A stretch of DNA of 64,000 bases. It comes from Colwellia sp. C2M11. GTDB lineage: Bacteria; Pseudomonadota; Gammaproteobacteria; Enterobacterales; Alteromonadaceae. Shown in pieces: positions 27,798 to 37,242 of the stretch. How positions within the stretch are numbered: the first letter of the stretch is position 1; every line of letters starts with the position of its first letter. The stretch covers positions 29,652-93,651 of the forward strand of contig NZ_JAHKQD010000028.1 in NCBI RefSeq assembly GCF_018860915.1, written 5' to 3'. The notes below the pieces were generated by a model. The model worked only from the letters and a program-made list of their open reading frames with translations. It had not been told where the DNA came from and ran no database searches. The translations under genes and the position numbers were made by a program.

Positions 27798-28388
27798 CTA
27801 GTGAGTAGCGTTTTCGCCCCAAATTTCTTGTAAGCGTTTATCTCGACCACAACCCCAACGATAAGCGTTATAACGAACAGGACTATTTTTATAAAAGTCT
27901 TGGTGATAGCTTTCATCTCCCTTAATAGGGTAAAAAGTACCAGCAGCTAAAATAGGGGTAACAACGAGTTGATTTGGGAACTTTGCTACAACAGCTTTTT
28001 TTGTCTGTTCAGCTAATGCTCTTTCTTGTTCATTGGCAACAAAAATGGCACTTAGGTAGCTTGGTCCTTTATCGCAAAACTGGCCTTTAGCATCAAAGGG
28101 ATCAATATTTACCCAAAAATGGTCCAATATTCCTTGATAGCTTACTTTTTTTGGATCATACGTTATTTCAACTGCCTCATAATGTCCGCGATGATCGCCT
28201 TGATAAGTAGGATTTTTTACTTTACCCCCTGTAAAGCCTGAAACAACCGAGGTAACGCCAGGTAATTTTTCAAAGTCAGATTCCATACACCAAAAACAAC
28301 CGCCAGCTAAAACGGCCTTATCTGCATTCGCTATGGATGTATAAAAAAGTAACGATGTTGATAAAACTAATCCAAGTATTTTTTTCAT
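27798..28388 (-). CDS. msrA: Peptide-methionine (S)-S-oxide reductase, exported
   Basis: The protein has 196 residues. A signal peptide of about 22 residues (ending SIANA) is followed by the MsrA active site GGCFWCMESDFEKL with the catalytic Cys, and the PTYQGDHRGHYEAVEITYDP and GDESYHQDFYKN substrate-binding motifs. The enzyme reduces methionine-S-sulfoxide, here presumably in the periplasm. A second Cys in the C-terminal RWGCGRDKR could be the resolving residue. There is no MsrB or thioredoxin-like partner nearby. Confidence 0.93.
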   Translation of the reverse strand: MKKILGLVLSTSLLFYTSIANADKAVLAGGCFWCMESDFEKLPGVTSVVSGFTGGKVKNPTYQGDHRGHYEAVEITYDPKKVSYQGILDHFWVNIDPFDAKGQFCDKGPSYLSAIFVANEQERALAEQTKKAVVAKFPNQLVVTPILAAGTFYPIKGDESYHQDFYKNSPVRYNAYRWGCGRDKRLQEIWGENATH

Positions 28389-29080
28389 AAAATTTCGCTC
28401 TAATTAATATTTATATAGATGTAATTAATAGACCTGAACTAGATAAAAAATATTTCAATAACAGTTAAATTTTAATGAAAAGTTAGGGTAATTTCTTATA
28501 TTTGAATGAACAAAAAAGATACAAATTCAACGTGTGAAAGTAGGGCTTTTTTTGTATAAATATTAACCATTTTGTTTTTTTATTTGCATAAAAAAAGTAC
28601 TGAAATTTATAAAAATAGAGTAAAAGTTCTAATTTTTTTATGAATTTCAAAAAAAAATTATGCATCAAAAATAAATGATTTAAAAAACATGGCTATCTCT
28701 GAAGGCTAGTAATAACAAGGGCTTCAAGTTTTTTGTTGTTTTATCAAGTCAAAAAAAATTTATTAAAAATTATCTAAGTTTCCTTGAGGTTCGCATGGAA
28801 CACTTGGCAGTTAGATTAACAAATACTACAATACGGCCTTACTAAAATACGACAAGGATGCATTTTAGTACAAGTTATTACGCAGTTGAAAAAAATAATT
28901 TCAAGCAGTTAATTGCGTAAAAAATGTGTCTGTTTTATCGGGGTAAATTCATTCTCTATGTTAATTACTAATTCGCAAAATGACATACTAGCAATCTAAT
29001 ATGTACTGAACAGTAAAAACCTCATAGATAATACATACGTCATAAAATCTCTATAATCTTAAAAATAAAAGTGGTTGAAT
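28389..29080. other. 690-bp AT-rich intergenic region without a recognisable gene
   Basis: The stretch has long A/T runs and only low-complexity frames. A 61-codon minus-strand frame at 28483-28668 is Lys/Phe/Leu-rich and looks like composition, not coding. An 8-bp inverted repeat, ACTAAAAT/ATTTTAGT (28841-28869), is the only clear structure. It probably carries the promoter and leader of the CoA-transferase gene. Confidence 0.6.
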
Positions 29081-30574
29081 ATGCAATTAGAACGCATTCG
29101 AAATAGTGAGTTACATCAAAAAATAATGTCGGCGGAAGAAGCTTGTGATTTCATTGAAGATGGAATGACAGTCGGTATGAGTGGTTTCACTCGTGCAGGA
29201 GAGGCTAAAGCAGTTCCTAAAGCATTGGCAGAAAAAGCAAAATTAAACCCTATGAAAATCAATCTAATGACAGGTGCATCATTAGGTAATGATTTAGACA
29301 AACTGTTGACGGAAGCAGGTGTTTTAGCACGTCGTATGCCATTCCAAGTAGATAACACATTACGTAAAGCGATCAATAATGGTCAAGTAATGTTTATTGA
29401 TCAACATTTATCTGAAACTGTAGAGCAAATGCGTAATAAACAATTGCCTCTACCTGATGTAGCCGTTATCGAAGCTGTTGCAATTACAGAAGATGGACAC
29501 ATCGTCCCTACAACTTCTGTAGGAAATTCTGCAAGTTTTGCTATTTTCGCTAAAAAAATAATCGTTGAAATTAACACGTTGCATCAGCCAGAGTTAGAAG
29601 GTTTACACGATATTTATATTCCTTCTTACCGTCCAACGAGAACACCAATTCCATTAGTGAAAGTAGATGATCGTATTGGTAGTACTGCTATTCCTATTGA
29701 TCCAGCAAAAATCGCTGGTATTGTTTTCACTAACCAAAGTGATTCATTCTCTACGGTTACTGACCCTGATGAAGATACGGCAAACATTGCAAAACACTTA
29801 GTTAACTTTTTTGAACAAGAAGTTGCAGAAAAACGTCTTCCTGAAAATTTAGGGCCACTACAAGCAGGTATTGGTAACATTGCGAATGCTGTAATGATGG
29901 GACTATTAGATTCTGACTTTAAAGATCTAACAATGTATTCAGAAGTTTTACAAGATTCTACATTCGATTTAATGGATGCAGGTAAACTAGACTTTGCGTC
30001 TGGTTGTTCTATTATTTTATCTGAACGTTGTAATTCACAAGTATTTAATAACTTAGAAAAATATAGAGACAAACTTGTTTTACGTCCTCAAGAGATGTCT
30101 AACCACCCTGAAATTGTGCGTCGTCTAGGCATTATTGCAATAAACACAGCATTAGAGTTTGATATTTACGGTAACGTAAACTCAACGCATGTTTGTGGTA
30201 CTAAAATGATGAACGGTATTGGTGGCTCAGGTGATTTCGCTCGTAACGCAAACCTTTCTTTCTTCGTAACTAAATCAATTGCTAAAAACGGTGCAATATC
30301 AAGTGTTGTTCCTATGGTTAGCCATGTTGATCATACTGAGCATGATGTTGACATTTTAGTAACAGAGCAAGGTCTAGCTGATTTACGTGGTTTAGCTCCA
30401 CGTGAAAGAGCAGTAGAAGTTATTAACAACTGTGTTCATCCTGATTATCGTGAAGCAATGTTAGATTACTTTGAGCGTTCTTGTGAGCGTGGTGGACATA
30501 CCCCTCATTTACTTGAAGAAGCTTTCAGCTGGCATACTCGCCTTGAAACTACAGGTACAATGAAAAAAAGTTAA
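29081..30574 (+). CDS. Acetyl-CoA hydrolase/CoA-transferase family protein (succinate/acetate CoA-transferase type)
   Basis: 497 residues from ATG 29081; a TTG two codons earlier is unlikely. It belongs to the Ach1/ScpC/SCACT family: GMTVGMSGFTRAGEAKAVPK at the N-terminus, a central GNIANAVMMGLL segment, and GGSGDFARNANLSFF and VTEQGLADLRGLAPRERA near the C-terminus. Family members exchange CoA between succinyl-CoA or propionyl-CoA and acetate or succinate, usually in acetate handling or propionate routes. No methylmalonyl-CoA genes are adjacent, so the acetate/succinate role is a little more likely. It is monocistronic and ends at a strong terminator. Confidence 0.9.
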   Translation: MQLERIRNSELHQKIMSAEEACDFIEDGMTVGMSGFTRAGEAKAVPKALAEKAKLNPMKINLMTGASLGNDLDKLLTEAGVLARRMPFQVDNTLRKAINNGQVMFIDQHLSETVEQMRNKQLPLPDVAVIEAVAITEDGHIVPTTSVGNSASFAIFAKKIIVEINTLHQPELEGLHDIYIPSYRPTRTPIPLVKVDDRIGSTAIPIDPAKIAGIVFTNQSDSFSTVTDPDEDTANIAKHLVNFFEQEVAEKRLPENLGPLQAGIGNIANAVMMGLLDSDFKDLTMYSEVLQDSTFDLMDAGKLDFASGCSIILSERCNSQVFNNLEKYRDKLVLRPQEMSNHPEIVRRLGIIAINTALEFDIYGNVNSTHVCGTKMMNGIGGSGDFARNANLSFFVTKSIAKNGAISSVVPMVSHVDHTEHDVDILVTEQGLADLRGLAPRERAVEVINNCVHPDYREAMLDYFERSCERGGHTPHLLEEAFSWHTRLETTGTMKKS

Positions 30575-30629
30575 TTCGTTATAATGCTAGATGTTAGCAA
30601 CTAACGATATAAAATTTTTTAGTCTCATA

Positions 30630-30667
30630 AAAAGCTCATTTTATTTAATAAAATGAGCTTTTTTTAT
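30630..30667 (+). terminator. Rho-independent terminator after the CoA-transferase gene
   Basis: A stem of about 15 bp (AAAGCTCATTTTATT with its complement) runs into TTTTTTT. The ~370 bp after it, up to the chemoreceptor gene, hold no recognisable gene. Confidence 0.88.
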
Positions 30668-31036
30668 AAATGAAGTTTAAGTTTCTATAAATAAAAATTA
30701 ATGGCGCTTAAGCATAAAGGCATATATTTATACAATAGCAATAGATAAATTTGTATAACTCTACATTAAAGAAAGCGAATTATTAAACACTCATGAGATA
30801 AATCAAAGAAAACATTACTGCCATTTTAATACTAGCCATAATCCACTATGGATAAAATTTCACAGTTAACTCGTATGATCAACGTTATGGAATACCAAAA
30901 TATACGGGTGTTATAAAATAAATTAAATGCTCTTATATAATATTACTTAATTATTAACATAGTGTTGTATGATAGAGAATAGTCTCCGCTCAATAAGTCC
31001 AACTAATTGTAATTATAGTATTTAAGGAAAATAATC

Positions 31037-32920
31037 ATGAGTATTTCAATAGGGTTTAAGCAAAGGATAATGTTGGCTTCGACGCTGTTAGTGGCCGTTT
31101 CTTTGTTGGTTACTAATTGGCTTGATTATACTAATAATCGCAATAAAAGTATGGCTAGGGTTGAGCAACAGGCAAGTTCAGAAATTAATCGTATCAAAAA
31201 TGATATCAATATATGGCTAACTAACAGTATGACTGTTGTCTCTAATGCGAAAGAGCAGCTTAATAGTAATGATACAGATAAAAAAATAGAAATTGCTAAA
31301 CTGCTGGTGGCTTCCACACCTTTAGATGCTATTAATTTTGCAGACAGTGATGGCTTAACTATTGGTAATGCAGGTGTTATTAAGGACTATGATGCTAAGC
31401 AAGAAGCATGGTATCAAGATGCTAAATCTGCCAATCGGTTAATGATGACAGAAATATATTTTGACCAAGGTATATCTGATAAATATATGTTTAGTTTTTT
31501 AGATGTCCAAAACAATGGTGTTATTGGTGGGGACATATTTCTAGAAGCTGTAAATGCCTTTATCAATAATGTTGATTTTTATGGTGCTAATGTAAGCCTT
31601 TATGATGGTAAGGGTGGGCTTATTAGTACATCAGGAGAGGGAGCTTTTGGTGATAGAATTTCTGATAATAAAGCGTTAATAAATATTGAACAAAAAGTGT
31701 TATCCACTAGTAGTGGCACATATCGTTATGAAGATGATGGTGATAAACATTATGCTGCATACTCTGAATTAGACTTACTTGGCGGTGGTAAATGGCACAT
31801 TGTTATTGATATTGATGAATCGATATCTTTCGCCTTTTTAGATGAACTATTGTTTTCTGCCATGTTAACCACATTCATCTTAATCGTATTAACAGTGATA
31901 CTGTTAATTTTTACTCTATCAAAAATATATACACCAATTATAACGCTAAAACAAAGAGTTGAAGATTTAGCTAAAGGTAATGGTGATTTAACTCATCGTA
32001 TAGAGGTTAAAGGAGATGACGATTTAGCAAAAATCGCTGAATCAGTTAATACGTTTATCAGCCAGTTACAATCAATGATGATTCAAATTTTAGCTTCATC
32101 AGATCATATTTCAAAAGAAATTGATCAACTTAAAAATATGTCAGATTTAACTGCTCAATCTCTAACAATACATAGTAGTGAAACCGAACAAGCAGTGACC
32201 GCAATTACTGAGATGAGTGCTTCTGCCAGTACGGTTGCAGATAATGCGAAACAAACAGCATTAAGTACCAAAAAAGCAAGTGACGAAGCTTTATCATCTA
32301 AAAACTTGGTGCTTACATCTTCACAAAGTGTAGAAACCTTAGTAAATGAAGTTGAGTCTGCAGCAGCATGTATTAATACCATGAACGATAATACACAAGA
32401 AATTGTATCGGTATTAAGTGTTATCGGCGCAATTGCTGATCAAACGAATTTATTGGCTTTAAATGCTGCAATTGAGGCAGCACGTGCAGGTGAACAAGGA
32501 CGTGGTTTTGCAGTTGTAGCGGATGAAGTTCGCTCTCTTGCTGCACGAACGCAATCGAGCACTGCTGAAATCAATGATTTACTTGCTAAATTAACCAGCG
32601 ATGCAGCACTGGCGGTTAAAGCAATGGATTTAACGAAAGAAAGTTGTCAATCAACTACCGACAATACATTATTGGTTGGGACAGGTTTAGATGCTATGGC
32701 GGGTTCTATTATTGAAATCAATGAATTGAGTACTCATATCGCCACGGCTTCTGAAGAACAAAGTCATGTAGCAGAAGAAATAAATAGAAATATGGCTTCA
32801 ATCCAAGAAATGGTAGTCAGCTTGACCGAAAACGGTTTATTAACGGTCGCAAGTACAGATGAATTGTTAGCAGAGAATACTCAATTGGTTAATTTAGTCA
32901 GTCGTTTTAAATTGAGTTAA
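31037..32920 (+). CDS. Methyl-accepting chemotaxis protein with dCache-type sensor
   Basis: The protein has 627 residues. An N-terminal membrane helix (about 7-27) is followed by a periplasmic dCache_1-like sensor (about 38-262, with the [14 protein letters not shown] and DIFLEAVN motifs), a second helix (about 272-294), a HAMP domain (about 296-350) and a long signalling coiled coil. The hairpin tip, [20 protein letters not shown] followed by [19 protein letters not shown], is the CheA/CheW contact region. There is no C-terminal CheR pentapeptide. The ligand is unknown; this sensor type often binds amino acids or small organic acids. It is monocistronic (AAGGAAA before ATG). Confidence 0.93.
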   Translation: MSISIGFKQRIMLASTLLVAVSLLVTNWLDYTNNRNKSMARVEQQASSEINRIKNDINIWLTNSMTVVSNAKEQLNSNDTDKKIEIAKLLVASTPLDAINFADSDGLTIGNAGVIKDYDAKQEAWYQDAKSANRLMMTEIYFDQGISDKYMFSFLDVQNNGVIGGDIFLEAVNAFINNVDFYGANVSLYDGKGGLISTSGEGAFGDRISDNKALINIEQKVLSTSSGTYRYEDDGDKHYAAYSELDLLGGGKWHIVIDIDESISFAFLDELLFSAMLTTFILIVLTVILLIFTLSKIYTPIITLKQRVEDLAKGNGDLTHRIEVKGDDDLAKIAESVNTFISQLQSMMIQILASSDHISKEIDQLKNMSDLTAQSLTIHSSETEQAVTAITEMSASASTVADNAKQTALSTKKASDEALSSKNLVLTSSQSVETLVNEVESAAACINTMNDNTQEIVSVLSVIGAIADQTNLLALNAAIEAARAGEQGRGFAVVADEVRSLAARTQSSTAEINDLLAKLTSDAALAVKAMDLTKESCQSTTDNTLLVGTGLDAMAGSIIEINELSTHIATASEEQSHVAEEINRNMASIQEMVVSLTENGLLTVASTDELLAENTQLVNLVSRFKLS

Positions 32921-33003
32921 TGAATAACTCTGATAGTGTTATAAATCTGTAAATTAAAACTTTATAGGTTCGTAAGTAATATAAATCATAGTAAGGAAAG
33001 TTA

Positions 33004-33348
33004 ATGCCACATTTTGTAATGGACTGCTCAGAAAGCGTCCTTGAATATCACGATGAAGAATTTATTATTGAACAGATACATCTTATTGCAAACTCTACAG
33101 GTTTGTTTGATGAAGGTGATATAAAAGTCAGAATGAACCCATTTAAAAAATATTCTGTAGCGAATAAACGTGAAGATTTTATTCATGTATTTGCGCATAT
33201 AATGCAAGGACGAACTACAGAGCAAAAGGCAAATTTATCGAAACAAGTAGTTAATAAATTAGTGCTTTTGTTTCCAGAGATCCCTAATATAGCAATGAAC
33301 ATTAGTGACTTTGAAAAGGCTACTTATTGTAATCGCGCTATGTTGTAG
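33004..33348 (+). CDS. 5-carboxymethyl-2-hydroxymuconate isomerase (CHMI) family protein
   Basis: The protein has 114 residues. It starts MPHF, so Pro becomes the N-terminal catalytic base once Met is removed, as in CHMI and other tautomerase-superfamily enzymes. The FVMDCSESV segment, the central IKVRMNPF segment and the late Ser/Asp-rich C-terminal strand agree with this family. No homoprotocatechuate pathway genes are nearby, so the true substrate may differ. AAGGAAAG precedes ATG. It is followed after 48 bp by a histidine-phosphatase gene. Confidence 0.83.
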   Translation: MPHFVMDCSESVLEYHDEEFIIEQIHLIANSTGLFDEGDIKVRMNPFKKYSVANKREDFIHVFAHIMQGRTTEQKANLSKQVVNKLVLLFPEIPNIAMNISDFEKATYCNRAML

Positions 33349-33396
33349 TGCAGCCTATTTTTAATCTTACAAGAATTTATAAATGTTAAGTTACTT

Positions 33397-33942
33397 ATGG
33401 AAATCATTTTAATTCGACACGGGAAGCCAACGTCAGCCAACAATCCGATGGTGAATGCTGCTGAGTATGCTAAATGGATCAGGCGATATAATTTTTCAGA
33501 CGTTGCTGATAATAGCCGGCCTAAAAGTATAAATACTAATTACATATCACAGTACACGATATCAAGTGATTTAAAACGAGCAATACACTCTACAAATATT
33601 TACGTGGGTAAAAAACCAGATGAAATTAATAGGCTTTATAGAGAAATGGATATACCTAGATACAAACTGCCATTTAGCTTAACCGCTTGGCAGTGGGTAT
33701 ATTTTTGTAGAGTGCTATGGATGTTTGGTTTTACAGGTTCATTTGAGATTTTTAAACAAGCCAAACAGCGCGCTAATATTGCGGCGAGCGAATTAATAAA
33801 AGCAGCTAATAAGCAAAACACGGTAGTATTGTTTGGCCATGGATTTATGAATCGTTATATTAGAAAATCACTTATTCAAGCCGGTTGGACGTTAACATCT
33901 AAAAGTAATGATTACTGGGGTGTTACTCGCCTTAAAATTTGA
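33397..33942 (+). CDS. Histidine phosphatase family protein
   Basis: The protein has 181 residues. The phosphohistidine motif LIRHGKP is at the N-terminus, a SDLKRAIHS segment provides the second Arg, and the second catalytic His is in LFGHGFMNR. The family (phosphoglycerate-mutase-like) removes phosphate from diverse small molecules or proteins. It overlaps the acetyltransferase gene that follows by one base (the TGA/ATG overlap at 33942), so the two are translationally coupled. Substrate unknown. Confidence 0.85.
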   Translation: MEIILIRHGKPTSANNPMVNAAEYAKWIRRYNFSDVADNSRPKSINTNYISQYTISSDLKRAIHSTNIYVGKKPDEINRLYREMDIPRYKLPFSLTAWQWVYFCRVLWMFGFTGSFEIFKQAKQRANIAASELIKAANKQNTVVLFGHGFMNRYIRKSLIQAGWTLTSKSNDYWGVTRLKI

Positions 33943-34409
33943 TGAACATTATGAAATTAGCAACACCAACTGATCTGCAACTTGTTGAGTTAATGTCTTG
34001 GTTTACGAGTGAAAAGGAGCTCACGGTTTGGTCTGGCCCCAATTTTAGCTATCCCTTTGATCTAAAATCGTTTAAACGTGATTTAAAGCTTAACACTTTA
34101 GCGTCATTTTCGATGGTTTCAAACGAAGGCGATTTGCTAGCATTTGGACAATATTATTTAAGGTTAGGTAAGTGTCATCTTGGCAGGTTAGTGGTTAATC
34201 CTCGCTTTCGGGGGAAAGGAATTATTGCTAGTTTGATAAGTCAGTTGAGCGTTTTAGGTAAGTCAGATTTAAATACGCAATCATGCTCACTATTTGTTTT
34301 AGCTCATAATAAAAATGCAATTAAGGCCTATACCAAGCTTGGCTTTTGTATTACCGCTTATCCAGAAAAAATAGCATTAGCAAATTGCTTATATATGGTG
34401 CAACAATAA
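33942..34409 (+). CDS. GNAT family N-acetyltransferase
   Basis: About 155 residues from ATG 33942, which overlaps the stop of the phosphatase gene. The acetyl-CoA binding region is seen as LGRLVVNPRFRGKGI (motif A, R/Q-x-x-G-x-G/A type) followed by the helix IIASLISQL, and the C-terminal part carries the NKNAIKAYTKLGF signature of motif B. The acceptor substrate cannot be predicted. The coupling to the histidine phosphatase suggests a shared, unknown pathway. Confidence 0.87.
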   Translation: MNIMKLATPTDLQLVELMSWFTSEKELTVWSGPNFSYPFDLKSFKRDLKLNTLASFSMVSNEGDLLAFGQYYLRLGKCHLGRLVVNPRFRGKGIIASLISQLSVLGKSDLNTQSCSLFVLAHNKNAIKAYTKLGFCITAYPEKIALANCLYMVQQ

Positions 34410-34643
34410 CTACAAAGTAGAAGGTTAACTTCAAGCTATTTGTTCGCACACGCCTTATAAAAACAGTATTTGTTTATCCACATCATCATACTTTTCGTTA
34501 GTTCCATTAGTCCATTAGCTCTGTTAGTGAAGCGCTTATGTAGACTTTACTATCAGATGTCATAATTTAACTTCAATGTCTTTTAATCACTAATTGTGTG
34601 TTTTTTAACCGCGGTTAAATCTTATATAAATTTATAACGATAA

Positions 34644-34672
34644 TTGACCTATTGTACCAATCGGTATAGAAT
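34644..34672 (+). promoter_or_regulatory. Candidate promoter of the SDR gene
   Basis: TTGACC (34644-34649) and TAGAAT (34667-34672) are separated by 17 bp. The spacer is almost fully occupied by the left operator arm. Confidence 0.5.
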
Positions 34673-34698
34673 TAGGTGCAAGTTACCGATTGGTACAA
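34652..34698. promoter_or_regulatory. Paired palindromic operator, TetR-type
   Basis: The 15-base arms (34652-34666 and 34684-34698) are perfect inverted copies of each other, separated by 17 bases. Each arm contains TACC-AATC-GGTA, itself an imperfect palindrome, so this looks like two repressor sites. The left one fills the spacer of the promoter and the right one lies just downstream of the -10. The form resembles TetR-family operators. No TetR gene is adjacent. Confidence 0.6.
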
Positions 34699-34731
34699 CA
34701 GGTGTTTTTTAATTTTCAATAGGAGCAAAAA

Positions 34732-35466
34732 GTGGACGATTTAATTAAAGGTAAAGTAGCATTAGTGACTGGGGCTAACCGTGGAATTGGCAGAGCAATT
34801 GTCGACTCACTTATTACTAATGGCGCTGCTAAGGTTTATCTTGCTGTACGTAAGCCTGAGTCAGCTAAAGAAATTGAAGCACAATATGGTGATAAAGTTG
34901 TTACCTTAGCTGCAGATGTTGCTGATACAGCATCTATTCAACATTTAGCTACTCAAGCTAGCGATGTTGATATTCTAGTAAACAACGCAGGTATTATGCA
35001 TATTACGTCACCATTAAGTGAAAATGCCGAAGCGTCGTTACAGGATCAATTCAATGTTAATGTTTTTGGTTTGATGCGTGTAGCCAATGCATTTTCAGAT
35101 ATTTTAGAGCGCAATAAAGGTGTGCTAGTGCAGTTAAATTCAATTGCTTCTGTTAAAACGTTTGGTGATATTGCGACTTACTGTGCATCTAAAGCCGCGG
35201 CATATTCGATCACCCAGGGTTTGAAAGATAAATGGTCTGATAAAGGTATTCGTGTATTGAGCGTTCATCCAGGTCCAATTGGTACTGATATGGGGAATTT
35301 AGCTGGTTTTGAAGGTGCACCTGAGGCAACAGTGGTTTCAGAGGCCATTATTACTGCGCTAAATAATGGCGATTTTCATACCTTTCCAGATCCTGTTGCA
35401 AAGCAAATTGAAGCGGCTTATCAGTCTTTCTCTGATGCGATTATTACTAGCGATATATCAGTGTAG
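34732..35466 (+). CDS. SDR family oxidoreductase under a palindromic operator
   Basis: The protein has 244 residues, with GTG start 34732 supported by AGGAG six bases upstream. It has the classical SDR features: TGANRGIG (about 13-20), a DVAD acidic loop, NNAGIM (about 86-91), a catalytic Ser and YCASK (Tyr/Lys). The target is unknown. The strong paired operator at its promoter suggests that it is induced by a specific compound, for example an aldehyde or quinone. It is monocistronic, with its own terminator. Confidence 0.88.
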   Translation: MDDLIKGKVALVTGANRGIGRAIVDSLITNGAAKVYLAVRKPESAKEIEAQYGDKVVTLAADVADTASIQHLATQASDVDILVNNAGIMHITSPLSENAEASLQDQFNVNVFGLMRVANAFSDILERNKGVLVQLNSIASVKTFGDIATYCASKAAAYSITQGLKDKWSDKGIRVLSVHPGPIGTDMGNLAGFEGAPEATVVSEAIITALNNGDFHTFPDPVAKQIEAAYQSFSDAIITSDISV

Positions 35467-35528
35467 AGCGTTGATTTAATCAGGATATTCTTTGATTTAC
35501 ACTTGTGTAACGCGAATCAGAGAACATT

Positions 35529-35562
35529 AAAAATCGATTAATGTAAATTAATCGATTTTTTA
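35529..35562 (+). terminator. Rho-independent terminator after the SDR gene
   Basis: AAAATCGATTAAT pairs with ATTAATCGATTTT across a 4-base loop, followed by a T-run. Confidence 0.85.
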
Positions 35563-35651
35563 TTGAGCTATTTTAAATCTTATTCTTCCAACGACAATAA
35601 AGTGCTGATAGCTAGGGGATATCTGCTATCTAGGCAATACTGACTGTTAAC

Positions 35652-36992
35652 CTATAAGCTGAGCATTTTCTTCTTTAATCTTGCTAACTCAATGGCATTA
35701 GAGCGTACGGTGAGTTTAATATGATCAAATTCATAATCTTCTTTAGTCACACTCATAGTAGAGCGTATTTCACCAACGATGCCTTTAGCGGTATAAGGAA
35801 TAACGATTTCTTCTTCAATCATTTCTTCTTGAGCAATGTTAACAATATATTGATGTAATTTGTTAACATCGGTCGGATTACGAGCTGATGTTAACATGGC
35901 CTCTGGAAATTCTTCCATCAATGCGTTTTGTTGCTCAATAGTGAGTTGATCAGACTTATTAAGTACGAGTAGTTTTTTACTTTCTTGCACACCAACTTCT
36001 GCTAAAACCTCGTGTACTACATCAAGTTGTGAGCGAAATGAAGGATCTGAAGCGTCAACAACGTATAGTAATAGTGACGCATCATGCGCTTCTGCCAACG
36101 TAGAATGAAATGAGGCAACGAGAACATGGGGTAACTTTTTAATAAAACCTACGGTATCAGAGACTAATATGCGAGGGTGGGTTACTGGAAATAAGGCACG
36201 AACAGTGGTATCAAGTGTTGCGAAGAGTTTATTTTCACCTTCAACATTACTACCAGTAATAGCGCGCATCATCGATGATTTACCCGCATTTGTATAACCG
36301 ACTAACGCAACACAAAAATTTTCAGAACGTTGTGTACGTCGACCTTTCATTTCATCTTGAACGTTGACTAGCTCGCGTTTTAATTCTGCTAGTTGATCAC
36401 GTACTTTACGGCGATTTAGCTCTAGCGTAGTTTCACCGGCACCTTTACCCATTTGGCGCTCTTTGTCACCACAGGATGTTTCACGTAGACGCGGTGCGAC
36501 ATAATTTAAACGTGCAATTTCAACTTGCAACTTAGCTGTTTTTGTACGCGCATGACGACTAAATATTTCAATAATCACGCCGGTACGATCGAATACTTCT
36601 ACGCCCAATTGATTTTCGACGTTACGTAGTTGAGAAGGTGTTAAATCACAATCAAAAACAACAACGTCGGCACAGGCAAAGGGAAGGTTCTCTGATGGTA
36701 TAGTAGTTAATTCATCGTCATCAAGTGAAACTTCGTTTTCTTCACTCATTTCAATAATACCTTTATTACCGGTGAGCTCAGCTATTTCAGCTAGTTTGCC
36801 TAAACCGAGTACATTAACTCTTTTTGTTGAACTTTGTTTTTGTGACTGGGTGCCAACTACTTTGAACCCCAATGTAGTTACTAAGCGCGCAAGCTCTGCA
36901 AGTGATTCTATTGCTTCATCACCTTTAAATTCTGGTGTACAAACAGAAATGAGTAAAGCGTGATTAAGTGATGCTTTTGCGGTTAATTGCAT
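35652..36992 (-). CDS. hflX: HflX-type ribosome-associated GTPase, stand-alone copy
   Basis: The protein has 446 residues. The N-terminal HflX domain has the glycine-rich VLGLGKL element and the region with DLTPSQLRNVENQL and VEIFSRHARTKTAKLQVEIA, then the linker ETSCGDKERQMGKGAGE. The GTPase domain has G1 GYTNAGKSSMM (about residue 230), G3 DTVGF and G4 NKSD. HflX splits stalled 70S ribosomes under stress. In gammaproteobacteria the main hflX is in the miaA-hfq-hflX-hflKC cluster. This gene is alone, so it may be a second paralogue. The variant GKSSMM in place of the common GKSTLF supports that. Confidence 0.88.
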   Translation of the reverse strand: MQLTAKASLNHALLISVCTPEFKGDEAIESLAELARLVTTLGFKVVGTQSQKQSSTKRVNVLGLGKLAEIAELTGNKGIIEMSEENEVSLDDDELTTIPSENLPFACADVVVFDCDLTPSQLRNVENQLGVEVFDRTGVIIEIFSRHARTKTAKLQVEIARLNYVAPRLRETSCGDKERQMGKGAGETTLELNRRKVRDQLAELKRELVNVQDEMKGRRTQRSENFCVALVGYTNAGKSSMMRAITGSNVEGENKLFATLDTTVRALFPVTHPRILVSDTVGFIKKLPHVLVASFHSTLAEAHDASLLLYVVDASDPSFRSQLDVVHEVLAEVGVQESKKLLVLNKSDQLTIEQQNALMEEFPEAMLTSARNPTDVNKLHQYIVNIAQEEMIEEEIVIPYTAKGIVGEIRSTMSVTKEDYEFDHIKLTVRSNAIELARLKKKMLSL

Positions 36993-37187
36993 AATTTTTT
37001 GTTGTTAATGCACTGACTAGTGCAAACCTAATTTTTAATCTGAATATGTATTGATCTTACGCTGTTATCGCTTCGCTTTATAGGGGAGATAATGTTTATT
37101 TTAGTAGTCAGATATAGTTGCTATATTTAAAAGAGGTAAGCGTATTTTATTATTTTACTGTGTTGAGTTATCTTCAGGGGATAAGAA

Positions 37188-37221
37188 CAAAAAGGATAAA
37201 ACCGGTAAAGTCTTATCCTTG
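37188..37221 (-). terminator. Terminator of the choice-of-anchor I lipoprotein gene
   Basis: On the minus strand AAGGATAA pairs with TTATCCTT (37192-37220), followed by TTTTT. Confidence 0.7.
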
Positions 37222-37242
37222 TATTTTGATTTTTTTATTCGG

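Noticed and set aside
28483..28668. 61-codon minus-strand frame
   Set aside because: Low-complexity Lys/Phe/Leu composition in an AT-rich gap, no start signal or domain.
29626..30072. 148-codon minus-strand frame inside the CoA-transferase gene
   Set aside because: Antisense of a well-conserved gene; no independent motif or ribosome-binding site.
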